A stretch of 64,000 bases of DNA from Roseitranquillus sediminis. Lineage in GTDB: Bacteria; Pseudomonadota; Alphaproteobacteria; Rhodobacterales; Rhodobacteraceae. Of the stretch, positions 46,047 through 55,308 are shown in pieces. The translations under genes were made by a program, and so were the position numbers. The notes below the pieces were generated by a model. It was not told the DNA's origin. It worked only from the letters and a program-made list of their open reading frames with translations, and ran no database searches. Positions within the stretch are counted from its first letter, which is position 1, and every line of letters begins with the position of its first letter. The stretch lies in assembly GCF_016918935.1 (NCBI RefSeq), contig NZ_JAFFOB010000025.1:206330-270329 (forward strand), given 5' to 3'.

Positions 46047-47038
46047 GCGCTGCACGACACGCTCCCGCGTTCGATAACCGCGAGGTCGGGCCGGACCACC
46101 TCTTCGACGAACCTGCGGAGCGACGGCAGATCCCGCTCGAGGTCGCTGGCCCGAAGTTGAGGTTCGGCCTCGCGGACCACGGGCCTCCGGTCGTTGCCGA
46201 GCGCCGCGATCGCGTCCGCCCAGTCGCGCTGGATATCTTCGCAGCTTAGCAGTGCCTCGTCCGCAAGCGGGTCTGGGTCCCGCAGACGGCTCCGAATCGC
46301 GTCGGCCATCCCGCCGACCGCGCGTCCGACGAGACGAGGCGAAACCAGTGCGCCGGCGCGGTCGGCATAGACGACCCGGCCGTTGAACATCTCGGCGCGG
46401 CGCAGCAGTGCCCGATCCTCGCCGTGCGGCACGTCCGGAATGCCCCCAATGCGCCGCAGGAAGTCGGTCCGCACCGCGACGCAGGCGCCGGCCTCGACGT
46501 AGTGCGGGCAAGGGCCGGGCGGTTGCAGTCCGAAGATGCGGTCGATGGCGTGGCGCACCTCGAACGCGCTGCGCCTGTAGTCGGACGTGATTCCGTCGAT
46601 GCGGCGGATGGAGGGAGCGAAGCTGATATCCGGCGGAAGCTCGGTGTCGATCGTGCCGCAGACTAGATCGGCACCCTGCGCCATGGCGCACTCGACTTCG
46701 CCCAGCGTGCCCTCATTAAGCGTGGCGTCGGCATCCGTGCTCAGGATCAGCCCCCCGGCCCGGGTCAAGGCCGCCGCCGCTTCCATCGCCAAAAGTCGCG
46801 CCCTTCCCGCGTCAGACCGCTCGGCTGGAAGATCGCACTCGATCAGACCGACATGGGTAGGCGCGCGTCGTGCGAAGCGGCCGACGAAGTCGGCGGTACC
46901 GTCGGTGCAGCAGTTCGCAAGGACGACGATGCCGATTGACCCTTGCGTTTCACCCGCTCCGGCGACGATGGCGGTCAGCGCCGCCTCGATCGTCTCCGCC
47001 TCGTCTTGCGCCGGAATGGCGACCGTAATGTCGAACAC
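46043..47038 (-). CDS. Family 2 glycosyltransferase
   Basis: A 331-residue inverting GT-A glycosyltransferase: DITVAIPAQDEAETIEAALT at the N-terminus, VVLANCCTDGTADFV, the metal-binding LILSTDADATLNEG, the acceptor region HYVEAGACVAVRTDFLRRIG and a PHGEDRALLRR catalytic loop. No membrane segment is evident, so it acts in the cytosol. First gene of the four-gene operon 43695-47038. Donor and acceptor sugars cannot be told. Divergent in orientation from nothing upstream: fahA ends 98 bases before it on the same strand. Confidence 0.85.
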   Translation of the reverse strand: MFDITVAIPAQDEAETIEAALTAIVAGAGETQGSIGIVVLANCCTDGTADFVGRFARRAPTHVGLIECDLPAERSDAGRARLLAMEAAAALTRAGGLILSTDADATLNEGTLGEVECAMAQGADLVCGTIDTELPPDISFAPSIRRIDGITSDYRRSAFEVRHAIDRIFGLQPPGPCPHYVEAGACVAVRTDFLRRIGGIPDVPHGEDRALLRRAEMFNGRVVYADRAGALVSPRLVGRAVGGMADAIRSRLRDPDPLADEALLSCEDIQRDWADAIAALGNDRRPVVREAEPQLRASDLERDLPSLRRFVEEVVRPDLAVIERGSVSCSA

Positions 47039-47136
47039 CTGCCAATCACCGCTCGTACCGTTGAACCGCCTTTTAACGCACGCCGAGCGGCATCAGGTCC
47101 GCCGGTCCAGCCGAAAGCGGGCGCATGGTATTGGGA

Positions 47137-48390
47137 TCAGGGAAAGCTGACCGCCGGCAGGATCCGCCCGGAACAGGCGCCGAACCCGACGCGAAAGCCG
47201 TCGCCCTGCGCATGGCCCCTCAGCGTCAGCACGTCGCCATCCTCTATGAAGGTGCGCTTGACGCCGTTGGTGAACTGCAGCGGCCGCTCGCCGCCCCAGG
47301 TGAGTTCCATCAGGGAGCCGAAATTCTCCGGCTCCGGCCCAGAGATCGTGCCGGAGCCCAGCAGGTCGCCCGTCCGCATCGCGCAGCCTGAGCTGGCATG
47401 GTGCGCAAGTTGCTGCGCTGCCGAGTAGTAGAGCTCGCGGTGGTTCGTGCGGCTGATGATCCGCGCCGCCGCGCCCTCGGGATGCATCTCGACGCTGAGG
47501 TCTATGTCGTAGAGGCCCGGCGCCTCCTCCTGCAGGTAGGGCAGTAGCGGCACCTCAGGCGGCGGCGCATCGACCGCGAACTCCGCCAGCGCGGCGGCGG
47601 TGACGATCCACGAGCCGATGGTTGTGGCGAACGCCTTTGACTGGAACGGGCCGAGCGGCTGGTACTCCCACGCCTGAATGTCACGCGCCGACCAGTCATT
47701 GAGGAGTACATAGCCGAAGATCATCCGCTGCGCCTCGGCCACGCTCAGTGGCCGGCCCATCTCGGAGGGCGTGCCAACGACGGCACCCACCTCGAGCTCG
47801 ATGTCGAGCCGCCGACTAGGTCCGAATACCGGCTTGTCGGCGTCCTTCGCCCTGGTCTGGCCGAGCGGGCGGCGGATCTCGGTGCCGGAGACCACCACGG
47901 TCGAGGCCCGCCCGTTGTAGCCGATGGGGATGTGCAGCCAGTTCGGCGGCAGCGCGTTCTCCGGCCCGCGAAGCATGGTGCCGACGTTGAAGGCGTGCTG
48001 TCGCCCGGCGTAGAAATCAGTGTACTCGGCAACCTGCAACGGCAAGTGGAGACGCGCCTCCGCCATGGGGATGAGCAGCGGTTCGACGTGATCCCGCTCG
48101 GCCGCACCCTCGGCGAGAAGCGCCGTAAGCCGCGCGCGAAGCGCGGACCAGACCTCCGGACCAGCCGCCATCAACCTGTTCCACGACAGCTCTGCAAATA
48201 GCGGCCCCGCTGGCAGGAAAAGCAGCCCCGCCTCCTCGGCGCGCCGGCAGTCGAGGATCATCTCGCCGATGGCGACGCCGCAGCGTGCGTCCTGCCGGTG
48301 GGTCGAGAAGACGCCGCATGGCAGGTTGTTCAGGGGAAAGTCGGTCTCGGCCGAGTTGGCCGAGGCGACCCAGCTCCGCTTCAGGGGCAT
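47137..48390 (-). CDS. fahA: Fumarylacetoacetase
   Basis: Last enzyme of tyrosine/homogentisate catabolism, splitting fumarylacetoacetate to fumarate and acetoacetate (417 residues). Typical blocks are DFPLNNLPCGVF, DFYAGRQHAFNVGTMLRGPE with the catalytic His, LNDWSARDIQAWEYQPLGPF and MRTGDLLGSGTISGPEPENF. It follows hmgA by 42 bases on the same strand. The maleylacetoacetate isomerase (maiA) that would supply its substrate is not adjacent. Confidence 0.97.
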   Translation of the reverse strand: MPLKRSWVASANSAETDFPLNNLPCGVFSTHRQDARCGVAIGEMILDCRRAEEAGLLFLPAGPLFAELSWNRLMAAGPEVWSALRARLTALLAEGAAERDHVEPLLIPMAEARLHLPLQVAEYTDFYAGRQHAFNVGTMLRGPENALPPNWLHIPIGYNGRASTVVVSGTEIRRPLGQTRAKDADKPVFGPSRRLDIELEVGAVVGTPSEMGRPLSVAEAQRMIFGYVLLNDWSARDIQAWEYQPLGPFQSKAFATTIGSWIVTAAALAEFAVDAPPPEVPLLPYLQEEAPGLYDIDLSVEMHPEGAAARIISRTNHRELYYSAAQQLAHHASSGCAMRTGDLLGSGTISGPEPENFGSLMELTWGGERPLQFTNGVKRTFIEDGDVLTLRGHAQGDGFRVGFGACSGRILPAVSFP

Positions 48391-48432
48391 GAGACTCCTG
48401 CGGATCGTTACGCTGCGATCATGCGACGTGCC

Positions 48433-49794
48433 CTACTTGAGGCCGGGCGTGCCGTCGAACTTCTTCTCGATGCCGTCCCAGCAATGGACGTAATCGTCCT
48501 GCAGCGGGGCCTCGCGCGCGGCGAATTCGGTCAGGTGCTGTGGAAAGCGAGTCTCGAACATGAACGACATCGTGTCCTCCAGCTTGTGCGGCGCAAGTTT
48601 CGCGTTCGACGCGCCCTCGAACGCCTCACGGTCGGGGCCGTGCGGCAGCATCATGTTGTGCAGGCTCATTCCGCCCGGAACGAAGCCCTGCGGCTTGGCG
48701 TCGTACTGGCCCATGATGTTGCCCATCAGCTCTGACATGACGTTCTTGTGGTACCATGGCGGGCGGAAGGTGTCCTCCGCCACCATCCAGCGGTCGCGAA
48801 AGAGCACGAAGTCGATGTTCGCTGTCCCCTCCACACCCGACGGCGCGGTCAGCACCGTGAAGATCGATGGGTCCGGATGGTCGAAGAGGATCGCGCCGAC
48901 GGGGCAGTAGGTGTTGAGGTCGTACTTCACCGGCGCGTAGTTGCCGTGCCAGGCCACCACGTCGAGCGGGCTGTGTCCGATCTCGGTCACATGGAACTGG
49001 CCGCACCACTTGATGGTCAGTGTCGAGAGCACCTCGCGGTCCTCGTAGGCCGCAACCGGCGTCTTGAAGTCGCGGCGGTTGGCCATGCAGTTCGCCCCGA
49101 TCGGACCCCGGCCCGGCAGCATGAACTTCTGCCCGTAATTCTCGCAGACGAAGCCGCGCGCCGGCCCTTCCAGAACCTCGACGCGGTAGACCATGCCGCG
49201 CGGAATGATCGCGATCTCCTGCGGGGCGAGGTCGATGATGCCGAGCTCGGTCGCGAAGCGCAGCCGCCCCTCCTGCGGTACGACGAGGATCTCGCTGTCG
49301 GCGGAATAGAAGTAGGCGTCCCGCATGGACTCGGTGACGAGGTAGATGTGGCTTGCCATGCCCACCTGCGTGTTCACGTCGCCCGCCGTGGTCATCGTGC
49401 GCATTCCGGTCAGCCAGGTCAGCCGCTCGTCGGTGTGCGGCACCGGGTCCCAGCGGTACTGGCCGAGGCTGGTGACGTTCTCCACGACGTGTGGCGCGGT
49501 CTTCCAGTAAGGCAGCTCGATCCGATCATAGCGGCCCGAGTGCTTCACTGACGGGCGGATCCGGTAGCACCAGGTCCGCTCGTTCTGGTGGCTGGGCGCG
49601 GTGAACGCGGTGCCGGAGAGCTGCTCGCCGTAGAGGCCGTAGTTCACCTTCTGCGGGCTGTTCATCCCCTGCGGCAGCGCGCCCGGCAGCGCCTCGGTCT
49701 CGAAGTCGTTGCCGAAGCCCGGCATGTAGCCCTCGACCGTGCCGACCGGCGTCGCCGCGCTCCGCAGTCCCGAAGAGGAAGCCTGTTCATTCAT
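48433..49794 (-). CDS. hmgA: Homogentisate 1,2-dioxygenase
   Basis: Iron-dependent ring-cleavage enzyme converting homogentisate to maleylacetoacetate (453 residues). Landmarks are [35 protein letters not shown], and near the C-terminus the iron-ligand region [20 protein letters not shown] and [15 protein letters not shown] 49794 has AAGGAGG upstream. A MarR-type gene is divergent from it, with a palindromic operator between the two starts. Confidence 0.98.
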   Translation of the reverse strand: MNEQASSSGLRSAATPVGTVEGYMPGFGNDFETEALPGALPQGMNSPQKVNYGLYGEQLSGTAFTAPSHQNERTWCYRIRPSVKHSGRYDRIELPYWKTAPHVVENVTSLGQYRWDPVPHTDERLTWLTGMRTMTTAGDVNTQVGMASHIYLVTESMRDAYFYSADSEILVVPQEGRLRFATELGIIDLAPQEIAIIPRGMVYRVEVLEGPARGFVCENYGQKFMLPGRGPIGANCMANRRDFKTPVAAYEDREVLSTLTIKWCGQFHVTEIGHSPLDVVAWHGNYAPVKYDLNTYCPVGAILFDHPDPSIFTVLTAPSGVEGTANIDFVLFRDRWMVAEDTFRPPWYHKNVMSELMGNIMGQYDAKPQGFVPGGMSLHNMMLPHGPDREAFEGASNAKLAPHKLEDTMSFMFETRFPQHLTEFAAREAPLQDDYVHCWDGIEKKFDGTPGLK

Positions 49795-49826
49795 CGCGAT
49801 ATCCTCCTTGAGCTGGCGCAGGCATA

Positions 49827-49846
49827 TTGGTTGTATTTGTAACCAA
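49827..49846. promoter_or_regulatory. Probable operator for the MarR-type regulator
   Basis: TTGGTTGTATTTGTAACCAA contains perfect 6-bp arms TTGGTT (49827-49832) and AACCAA (49841-49846) around an 8-base AT-rich centre. It is centred between the divergent hmgA and marR-type starts (32 and 15 bases away), the position expected for a MarR dimer repressing both. Confidence 0.72.
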
Positions 49847-49861
49847 CAAGGAGAAAGCGGC

Positions 49862-50293
49862 GTGACTGAGGCGGATTTCGAGCTGAGGGACTTCCTGCCG
49901 TTCCTGCTGAACCAGGCGGCCGAGGAGGTAAGCCTCGGCTTTGCGCAGGTCTACAAGGCGCGGTACGGGATGCTCCGGACGGAATGGCGGGTGCTCGCCC
50001 ACCTTGGCAGTCGTGGCCCAATGACCGCCAGCGATATCGCCGCCTCGGCAAAGGTGCACAAGACCAAGATCTCCCGCGCTGTGAGCGCCCTCGAGACACG
50101 GCGGTTCCTCAGCCGCACCACGGTCGAGACCGATCGGCGCCGCGAGCTGCTGCGGCTGACCGACATGGGAAAGGCGGCATTCGACGATCTGGTGGCGACG
50201 GCGCGGGCCTACGACCGAGATGTGGCGAGGCAATTCACCACGGAAGAGCAGGCGGTCCTGCGCCGCTGCCTCGCCCGCTTGGCGGGACTCTGA
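49862..50293 (+). CDS. MarR-family transcriptional regulator, probably of hmgA-fahA
   Basis: A 143-residue winged-helix protein: N-terminal dimerisation helix ([20 protein letters not shown]), then [20 protein letters not shown], the recognition region [20 protein letters not shown] and the wing [23 protein letters not shown] 49862 follows AAGGAGAAAG. Divergence from hmgA and the shared palindrome suggest it represses homogentisate degradation until an aromatic ligand binds; that is inference from position. Confidence 0.88.
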   Translation: MTEADFELRDFLPFLLNQAAEEVSLGFAQVYKARYGMLRTEWRVLAHLGSRGPMTASDIAASAKVHKTKISRAVSALETRRFLSRTTVETDRRRELLRLTDMGKAAFDDLVATARAYDRDVARQFTTEEQAVLRRCLARLAGL

Positions 50294-50374
50294 CGAGCGC
50301 CGATTGTCGCGGGTGCAGAAACAACTGCTGCGTTGGCGCGTTGCCATCTCCGCGACCTCAACAACAGGCACCCG

Positions 50375-51331
50375 ATGAACGCCGTGATCCAGCATCCGAA
50401 CACCGACGCCGGCGCCGCGAGGCCGCACCCGGACATCTGCGTCATTCTCAACCGGTCCTCGGGCAAGAAGAAGGACAAGACGCTGGAGAACCGCCTGAAA
50501 GATGCCTTCGCACGGCATCCCGGGCGCTTCGAGCTGCGCACGGTGCAGAAGGGCGGCGATCTCGCGGAGGCGGCGCGGCGGGCGGTTGGCGAGGGTTTTC
50601 CCGTGATCGTCGCGGCCGGCGGCGACGGCACGATCTGCGCTGTCGCGGCGCATCTGGTGAACAGCGACAGTGCGCTCGCCGTGCTGCCGCTCGGCACCTT
50701 CAATTTCTTCGCCCGCGGCCTCGGCCTGCCGGAGGACGTCGAGGAGGCAGTCGAACTCGCTGCCACCGGCCGTCCGCAAGCGGTCTCGGTCGGCGAAGTC
50801 AACGGACAGATCTTCCTCAACAACGCGAGCCTCGGAATTTATCCCGCGATCCTGCAGCAGCGCGAGGGCACCTATCGCCGCTGGGGCCGCTCGCGCCTCG
50901 CGGCACACTGGTCGGTGCTCGTAACGTTCTTTCGATTCCACCAGTCGCTCTGGCTTCGGGTCAGCATCGACGGCGTGCCGCAGCGCAAGAAGACGCCGCT
51001 CGCCTTTCTCGCGCGCAGCGCCTACCAGCTGGAGCAGTACGGGCTGGACGGTGGCGACTGCATCCGCGATGGCAGGTTTGCGCTGTTCCTGGCCAAGGAC
51101 AGCAACCGCTGGCACCTCCTTCTCTACGCGATCCGACTGCTCTGGGGCCGTATGGTGCCGGGGCGCGACTTCGACATGTTTTGCGGCGAGGACATCGTGA
51201 TCGAGACGCGCCGTCATCGCAGGCTCGTCGCGCGCGATGGCGAGCGGGAGCGGATGCGGTCGCCATTCCACTTCCGCATCCTGAGGGAATCGCTGCGGGT
51301 GATCGCTCCGGAGCCAAGGGATCCGGGTTGA
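50375..51331 (+). CDS. Diacylglycerol kinase-like lipid kinase
   Basis: A 318-residue protein with the DAGK catalytic fold: DICVILNRSSGKKK (strand 1), VIVAAGGDGTICAVAAHLV with the GGDGT nucleotide motif, and VLPLGTFNFFARGLGL, a variant of the usual GTxNDFAR. It would phosphorylate a lipid such as diacylglycerol or a sphingoid base; substrate not known. ATG 50375 chosen as start of the folded region. Its stop overlaps the start of the metallophosphoesterase (TGATG), implying linked function. Confidence 0.85.
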   Translation: MNAVIQHPNTDAGAARPHPDICVILNRSSGKKKDKTLENRLKDAFARHPGRFELRTVQKGGDLAEAARRAVGEGFPVIVAAGGDGTICAVAAHLVNSDSALAVLPLGTFNFFARGLGLPEDVEEAVELAATGRPQAVSVGEVNGQIFLNNASLGIYPAILQQREGTYRRWGRSRLAAHWSVLVTFFRFHQSLWLRVSIDGVPQRKKTPLAFLARSAYQLEQYGLDGGDCIRDGRFALFLAKDSNRWHLLLYAIRLLWGRMVPGRDFDMFCGEDIVIETRRHRRLVARDGERERMRSPFHFRILRESLRVIAPEPRDPG

Positions 51332-52128
51332 TGCGGCGTATCCTGCACGTCTCCGACCTCCATTTCGGCCGCGACCGGGCCGAGCTCCTGCGGCCGCTGA
51401 TCGACACGATCAACCGCCTCTCGCCGGATCTCGTCGCGATCTCCGGCGACTTCACCCAACGCGCCCGGCTCGGCCAGTACCGGGCGGCGCGCACGTTCCT
51501 GAGCCATCTCGAGCCGCCGACGATCTCTGTGCCGGGCAACCACGACACGCCGCTCGACAACCTCTTCGAGCGGCTCGTCCGGCCCTGGCACCGCTACCGC
51601 CGGTACATCGACCGCAACCTCGAGCCGAGCTTCGAGGACGAGGAGATCTCGCTGGCAGGCGTCAACACCGTGAACCAGTATTCATGGCAGCGCGGCTTGT
51701 TCCGCAGCCGGGCCATACGGCGGGTCTGCGCCGCCTTCGGCCGCAAGCATGAGCGGCGACGGATGCACATCGTGATGGTGCACCACCCGCTGGAGCACAC
51801 ACCGGGGGTGGACAAGCGCCTGATGCGCGGCGCGCGCGATGCACTCGACGAGCTGCACGAGTGCGGCGCGGACATCGTGCTTTCGGGCCACCTGCACACC
51901 TGGCGCGCCGAGCCCTTCGCCGACCGCAGTGGCCTGCTCCTCGTACAGGCCGGGACCAGCCTCTCCACCCGTGTCCGGGGAGAGCCGAACGACTTCAACC
52001 TGCTCAGCATCGAGGGCCGCCGGGTCACGGTGGAGCGATACTGCGCCGCATCGGACGCGACGCATTTCGACCTCGGCCATGCGGCGACCTTCGAGAAGGT
52101 CGGCGACGGCTGGGCTCAGAGCACGTAG
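51331..52128 (+). CDS. Calcineurin-like metallophosphoesterase
   Basis: A 265-residue cytosolic phosphoesterase with the full set of metal motifs: [12 protein letters not shown] (DxH), [11 protein letters not shown] (GD), [13 protein letters not shown] (GNHD), [10 protein letters not shown] and [12 protein letters not shown] (GHxH). Coupled by TGATG to the lipid kinase gene, so it may act on a phospholipid-type product, but no direct evidence. Its 3' end overlaps the convergent hslU by 13 bases. Confidence 0.9.
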   Translation: MRRILHVSDLHFGRDRAELLRPLIDTINRLSPDLVAISGDFTQRARLGQYRAARTFLSHLEPPTISVPGNHDTPLDNLFERLVRPWHRYRRYIDRNLEPSFEDEEISLAGVNTVNQYSWQRGLFRSRAIRRVCAAFGRKHERRRMHIVMVHHPLEHTPGVDKRLMRGARDALDELHECGADIVLSGHLHTWRAEPFADRSGLLLVQAGTSLSTRVRGEPNDFNLLSIEGRRVTVERYCAASDATHFDLGHAATFEKVGDGWAQST

Positions 52129-53417
52129 CGGCTGGTGTCGGCGCTTCGGGTGAGTTCGCCGAGGTTCGCCTCCACGAAATCCGCGTCGACCGTGACGTTC
52201 TCGCCTCCGCGATCAGGCGCGTTGAAGCTTAGTTCCTCGAATACGCGCTCCATCACCGTATATAGCCGCCGTGCGCCGATGTTCTCGACCGACTGGTTCA
52301 CGTCGGCCGCGATCTTTGCAAGTGCCGCGATGCCCTCGTCGGTGAAGGTGACGGAGACGCCCTCGGTCTGCATCAGCGCCGCGTACTGACGGGTCAGCGC
52401 ATTGTCCGTCTCGGTCAGGATGCGCACGAAGTCCCCCTCGGTCAGTGCGCGCAGCGTCACCCGGATCGGAAGCCGGCCCTGCAGCTCGGGCAGGAGGTCC
52501 GAGGGCTTGGCAACGTGGAACGCGCCCGAAGCGATGAAGAGGATATGGTCGGTCCGCACCGGCCCGTACTTGGTCGAGACCGTCGTCCCCTCGATCAGCG
52601 GGAGCAGGTCGCGCTGCACCCCCTCGCGGCTGACGTCGGCGCCCTTGGCGTCGGATCGGGCGGTAACCTTGTCGATCTCGTCGAGGAACACGATCCCGTT
52701 CTGCTCGACCGCGTCCACGGCCGCCTTCTGCACCGTCTCGTCGTCGAGCAGTTTGTCCGCCTCCTCGCCGAGCAGCACGTCGTAGCTTTCGGCCACGGTC
52801 ATCCGCTTGCGCACGGTCCGGCCCGAGAACGCCTTGCCGAAGAGGTCTCCGAGGTTCATGCCCTGCATCGCGCCGCCGCCCGGAAGCTCGATCTGCGGGA
52901 AAGGCGACGACGTGTCGGCGACATCGAGCTCGATCACCTTGTCGTCGAGTTCGCCGCGCTTGAGCTTGTCGCGGAACATGTCGAGCGTCTGGCCACGCGC
53001 GTTCTCGCCCGCGATGGCATGCAGCACGCGGTCCTCGGCGTTCTTTTGAGCACGGGTCTTCACGTCCTCGCGCATGTGCTCGCGGGTCATCGTGATCGAT
53101 TGCTCGACGAGGTCGCGGACGATGCTCTCCACGTCGCGGCCGACATAGCCCACCTCGGTAAACTTCGTCGCCTCCACCTTGAGAAACGGCGCCCGCGCGA
53201 GGCGCGCCAGCCGCCGGCTGATCTCGGTCTTGCCGACGCCGGTGGGGCCGATCATCAGGATGTTCTTGGGGAACACCTCCTCGCGCATCTCCGGGTCGAG
53301 CTGCTTGCGGCGCCAGCGGTTGCGCAGCGCCACGGCCACGGCGCGCTTGGCGTCCTTCTGGCCGATGATGAAGCGGTCGAGCTCGCTGACGATCTCGCGC
53401 GGTGTCAGGTCGGTCAT
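52116..53417 (-). CDS. hslU: ATP-dependent protease ATPase subunit HslU
   Basis: AAA+ unfoldase (433 residues) that feeds HslV. Walker A is [20 protein letters not shown], Walker [12 protein letters not shown], and pore loop [14 protein letters not shown] follows Walker A. The C-terminal tail ends in YVL, which docks into HslV. ATG 53417 fits the family start [20 protein letters not shown]. It follows hslV by 72 bases. Confidence 0.98.
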   Translation of the reverse strand: MTDLTPREIVSELDRFIIGQKDAKRAVAVALRNRWRRKQLDPEMREEVFPKNILMIGPTGVGKTEISRRLARLARAPFLKVEATKFTEVGYVGRDVESIVRDLVEQSITMTREHMREDVKTRAQKNAEDRVLHAIAGENARGQTLDMFRDKLKRGELDDKVIELDVADTSSPFPQIELPGGGAMQGMNLGDLFGKAFSGRTVRKRMTVAESYDVLLGEEADKLLDDETVQKAAVDAVEQNGIVFLDEIDKVTARSDAKGADVSREGVQRDLLPLIEGTTVSTKYGPVRTDHILFIASGAFHVAKPSDLLPELQGRLPIRVTLRALTEGDFVRILTETDNALTRQYAALMQTEGVSVTFTDEGIAALAKIAADVNQSVENIGARRLYTVMERVFEELSFNAPDRGGENVTVDADFVEANLGELTRSADTSRYVL

Positions 53418-53489
53418 CGCGGTTTCCTCTCCGGGCGCCGAAGCCCGCCTTCTTTGCTCTTCAAGTATCCCCGCCGGAGGCACCGCGCG

Positions 53490-54044
53490 TCAGCGCGGCC
53501 CGATCCGCTCGACGGTGAGCGAGCCGTTCGTGTAGACGCATATGTCAGCGGCGATGGCCATGGCGCGGCGGGCGATGTCCTCGGCCGACAGATCCTGGTC
53601 GATGAGGGCGCGCGCGGCCGCGAGCGCATAGTTGCCGCCCGAGCCGATGGCCGTGACGTCGTGCTCGGGCTCCAGAACGTCGCCTGCGCCGGTCACGACG
53701 TAGAGCTCCGCGCCATCGGTCACGATCAGCATCGCCTCGAGTTTCTGCAGGTACTTGTCGGTGCGCCAGTCCTTGGCCAACTCGACGCAGGCGCGTTGGA
53801 GCTGTCCCGGCGTCGCCTCCAGCTTCGCCTCCAGCCGCTCAAGCAGGGTGAACGCATCAGCGGTAGAACCGGCGAACCCCGCGACAATCTCGGCGCCGCC
53901 GGGCTGGAGCCTGCGCACCTTGCGCGCAGTGCCCTTGATGACGGTCTGGCCGAGACTGACCTGTCCGTCGCCCGCCACGACGACCTCGCCGCCCTTTCGG
54001 ACCGCAACGATGGTGGTGCCGTGCCAGCCGGGAAACTCGCTCAT
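53490..54044 (-). CDS. hslV: ATP-dependent protease proteolytic subunit HslV
   Basis: Proteasome-like threonine peptidase (184 residues). The sequence [20 protein letters not shown] contains the Thr that becomes the mature N-terminus and catalytic nucleophile after removal of about nine residues. [20 protein letters not shown] and [16 protein letters not shown] follow. ATG 54044 has GAGGAGGCG upstream. Pairs with hslU next door. Confidence 0.98.
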   Translation of the reverse strand: MSEFPGWHGTTIVAVRKGGEVVVAGDGQVSLGQTVIKGTARKVRRLQPGGAEIVAGFAGSTADAFTLLERLEAKLEATPGQLQRACVELAKDWRTDKYLQKLEAMLIVTDGAELYVVTGAGDVLEPEHDVTAIGSGGNYALAAARALIDQDLSAEDIARRAMAIAADICVYTNGSLTVERIGPR

Positions 54045-54192
54045 CCTACGCCTCCTCGCTTCCGGGGCGATATGCACCCGCGAACGCGCGGCGACAACCG
54101 CTGCTGACCAAGCGTCACCTCGATACGTCTCCCGGTTTCGGACCCGACATGCTATCGTGCATAGGTATCCGTTGGAGCGCGGGAGTCACGCC

Positions 54193-54858
54193 ATGCCCGA
54201 TCCCACCGCGTCGCTGAAGAACATCGTCGATGCCGCCGATGTCGCGCTACGTATCGTGGATGAGCTTGTCGGGCGGGCATCTCGCCTGAAGCTGCTCTTT
54301 GCCGGCGTCGTCTCGATGCCCGCCGAAGCGGAAAGCGCCATCGAGGAGATCCTTGAGGAGGTCGAGAAGTCGCTGAAAGCGGTCGATGCCGCGACGCGGG
54401 AGTTTCTGGCGGCGGTGCAGAGCCCCGGCACGCTCCTCGACAACGAGGACAGGCTTCACGAACTTTCCGGCTCGTTCCTGCCCAAGCTGGTCGAGGACAA
54501 GCGCGGCCATTGCGACCGTATCAGGGAGCTCGACTGGCGCTATCTGAACGGCGCGCTCAACCGTTTCTTCTCGGGCAGCAAGCGCGGCGAGGACGAGGCG
54601 CGTCAGATCCTCAATGAACTGTCGGAAGCGGACAACGACATGTTTCGGGGTCTGGCAGAAGCGGCCGTGACCATGCGGAACGTCGCGCGCGAAGGATATC
54701 GCCTCAAGCTGTCCGACCAGCGGAAGGACGCGGAGACGTTGCTGCGCGAGGCGGGTCTGCGGTTGCTGAACCTGCGCGACGGATTCAATGACGCTTTGGT
54801 CCGGATGGCGGAACTGAAGCGCGAGTTCGTGAAGGAGAGGATGTCGCGGAGGAAGTGA
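54193..54858 (+). CDS. Unrecognised helical protein
   Basis: A 221-residue, highly charged, almost entirely helical protein with likely coiled-coil stretches (AESAIEEILEEVEKSLKAVD; QRKDAETLLREAGLRLLNLR). No signal peptide, membrane segment or catalytic motif. I do not recognise the family. ATG 54193 has a GGAG about 9 bases upstream, and codon use looks like that of its neighbours. It stands alone on the plus strand between hslV and trxA, both minus strand. Confidence 0.7.
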   Translation: MPDPTASLKNIVDAADVALRIVDELVGRASRLKLLFAGVVSMPAEAESAIEEILEEVEKSLKAVDAATREFLAAVQSPGTLLDNEDRLHELSGSFLPKLVEDKRGHCDRIRELDWRYLNGALNRFFSGSKRGEDEARQILNELSEADNDMFRGLAEAAVTMRNVAREGYRLKLSDQRKDAETLLREAGLRLLNLRDGFNDALVRMAELKREFVKERMSRRK

Positions 54859-54900
54859 GGCCGCCAGTGCCGGGCCGCCTCACCCGCTGCGACCGGCGAC

Positions 54901-54931
54901 ACAAAAGGGCCGCCGCGTGCGCGACGGCCCT
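54901..54931 (-). terminator. Rho-independent terminator after trxA
   Basis: Read on the minus strand, a 10-bp stem (54930-54921 with 54916-54907, one G-T pair) with loop GCAC is followed by TTTT (54906-54903). It ends the addB-addA-trxA transcript 25 bases after the trxA stop. Confidence 0.85.
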
Positions 54932-54955
54932 CGAGAAACGCTCATCGCCAGAGGG

Positions 54956-55276
54956 TCAGAGCGCTTCCTTGATCCAGTTCTCGAGTGCGGCTTTGGGCGC
55001 GGCGCCAACCTTGTTCGAGACGACCTCGCCGTCCTTGAACATGAAGAGCGCCGGGATGCCGCGGACGCCGAGTTGCGCCGGAGCATTCGGGCTCTCGTCC
55101 ACGTTGACCTTCACGATCTTGACTTGGCCGTCATACTGCTCGCTCAGTTCCTCGAGCGCCGGGCCGATCTGGCGGCAGGGCCCGCACCACTCGGCCCAGA
55201 AGTCGACGATGACCGGGATGTCGGCCTGCTTCACTTCCTGATCGAAGGTGGTGTCCGTGACGGCGACGGTAGCCAT
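54956..55276 (-). CDS. trxA: Thioredoxin
   Basis: A 106-residue thioredoxin with the redox-active WCGPC (residues 30-34) in [19 protein letters not shown], the cis-Pro loop [14 protein letters not shown] and the family length. Cytosolic disulfide reductase for ribonucleotide reductase and others. It follows addA by 32 bases, and a hairpin terminator lies after it. The addA-trxA order recurs in alphaproteobacteria. Confidence 0.98.
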   Translation of the reverse strand: MATVAVTDTTFDQEVKQADIPVIVDFWAEWCGPCRQIGPALEELSEQYDGQVKIVKVNVDESPNAPAQLGVRGIPALFMFKDGEVVSNKVGAAPKAALENWIKEAL

Positions 55277-55308
55277 GATGGTCTCCTGACTGTGCTGAGG
55301 CGCAACAC

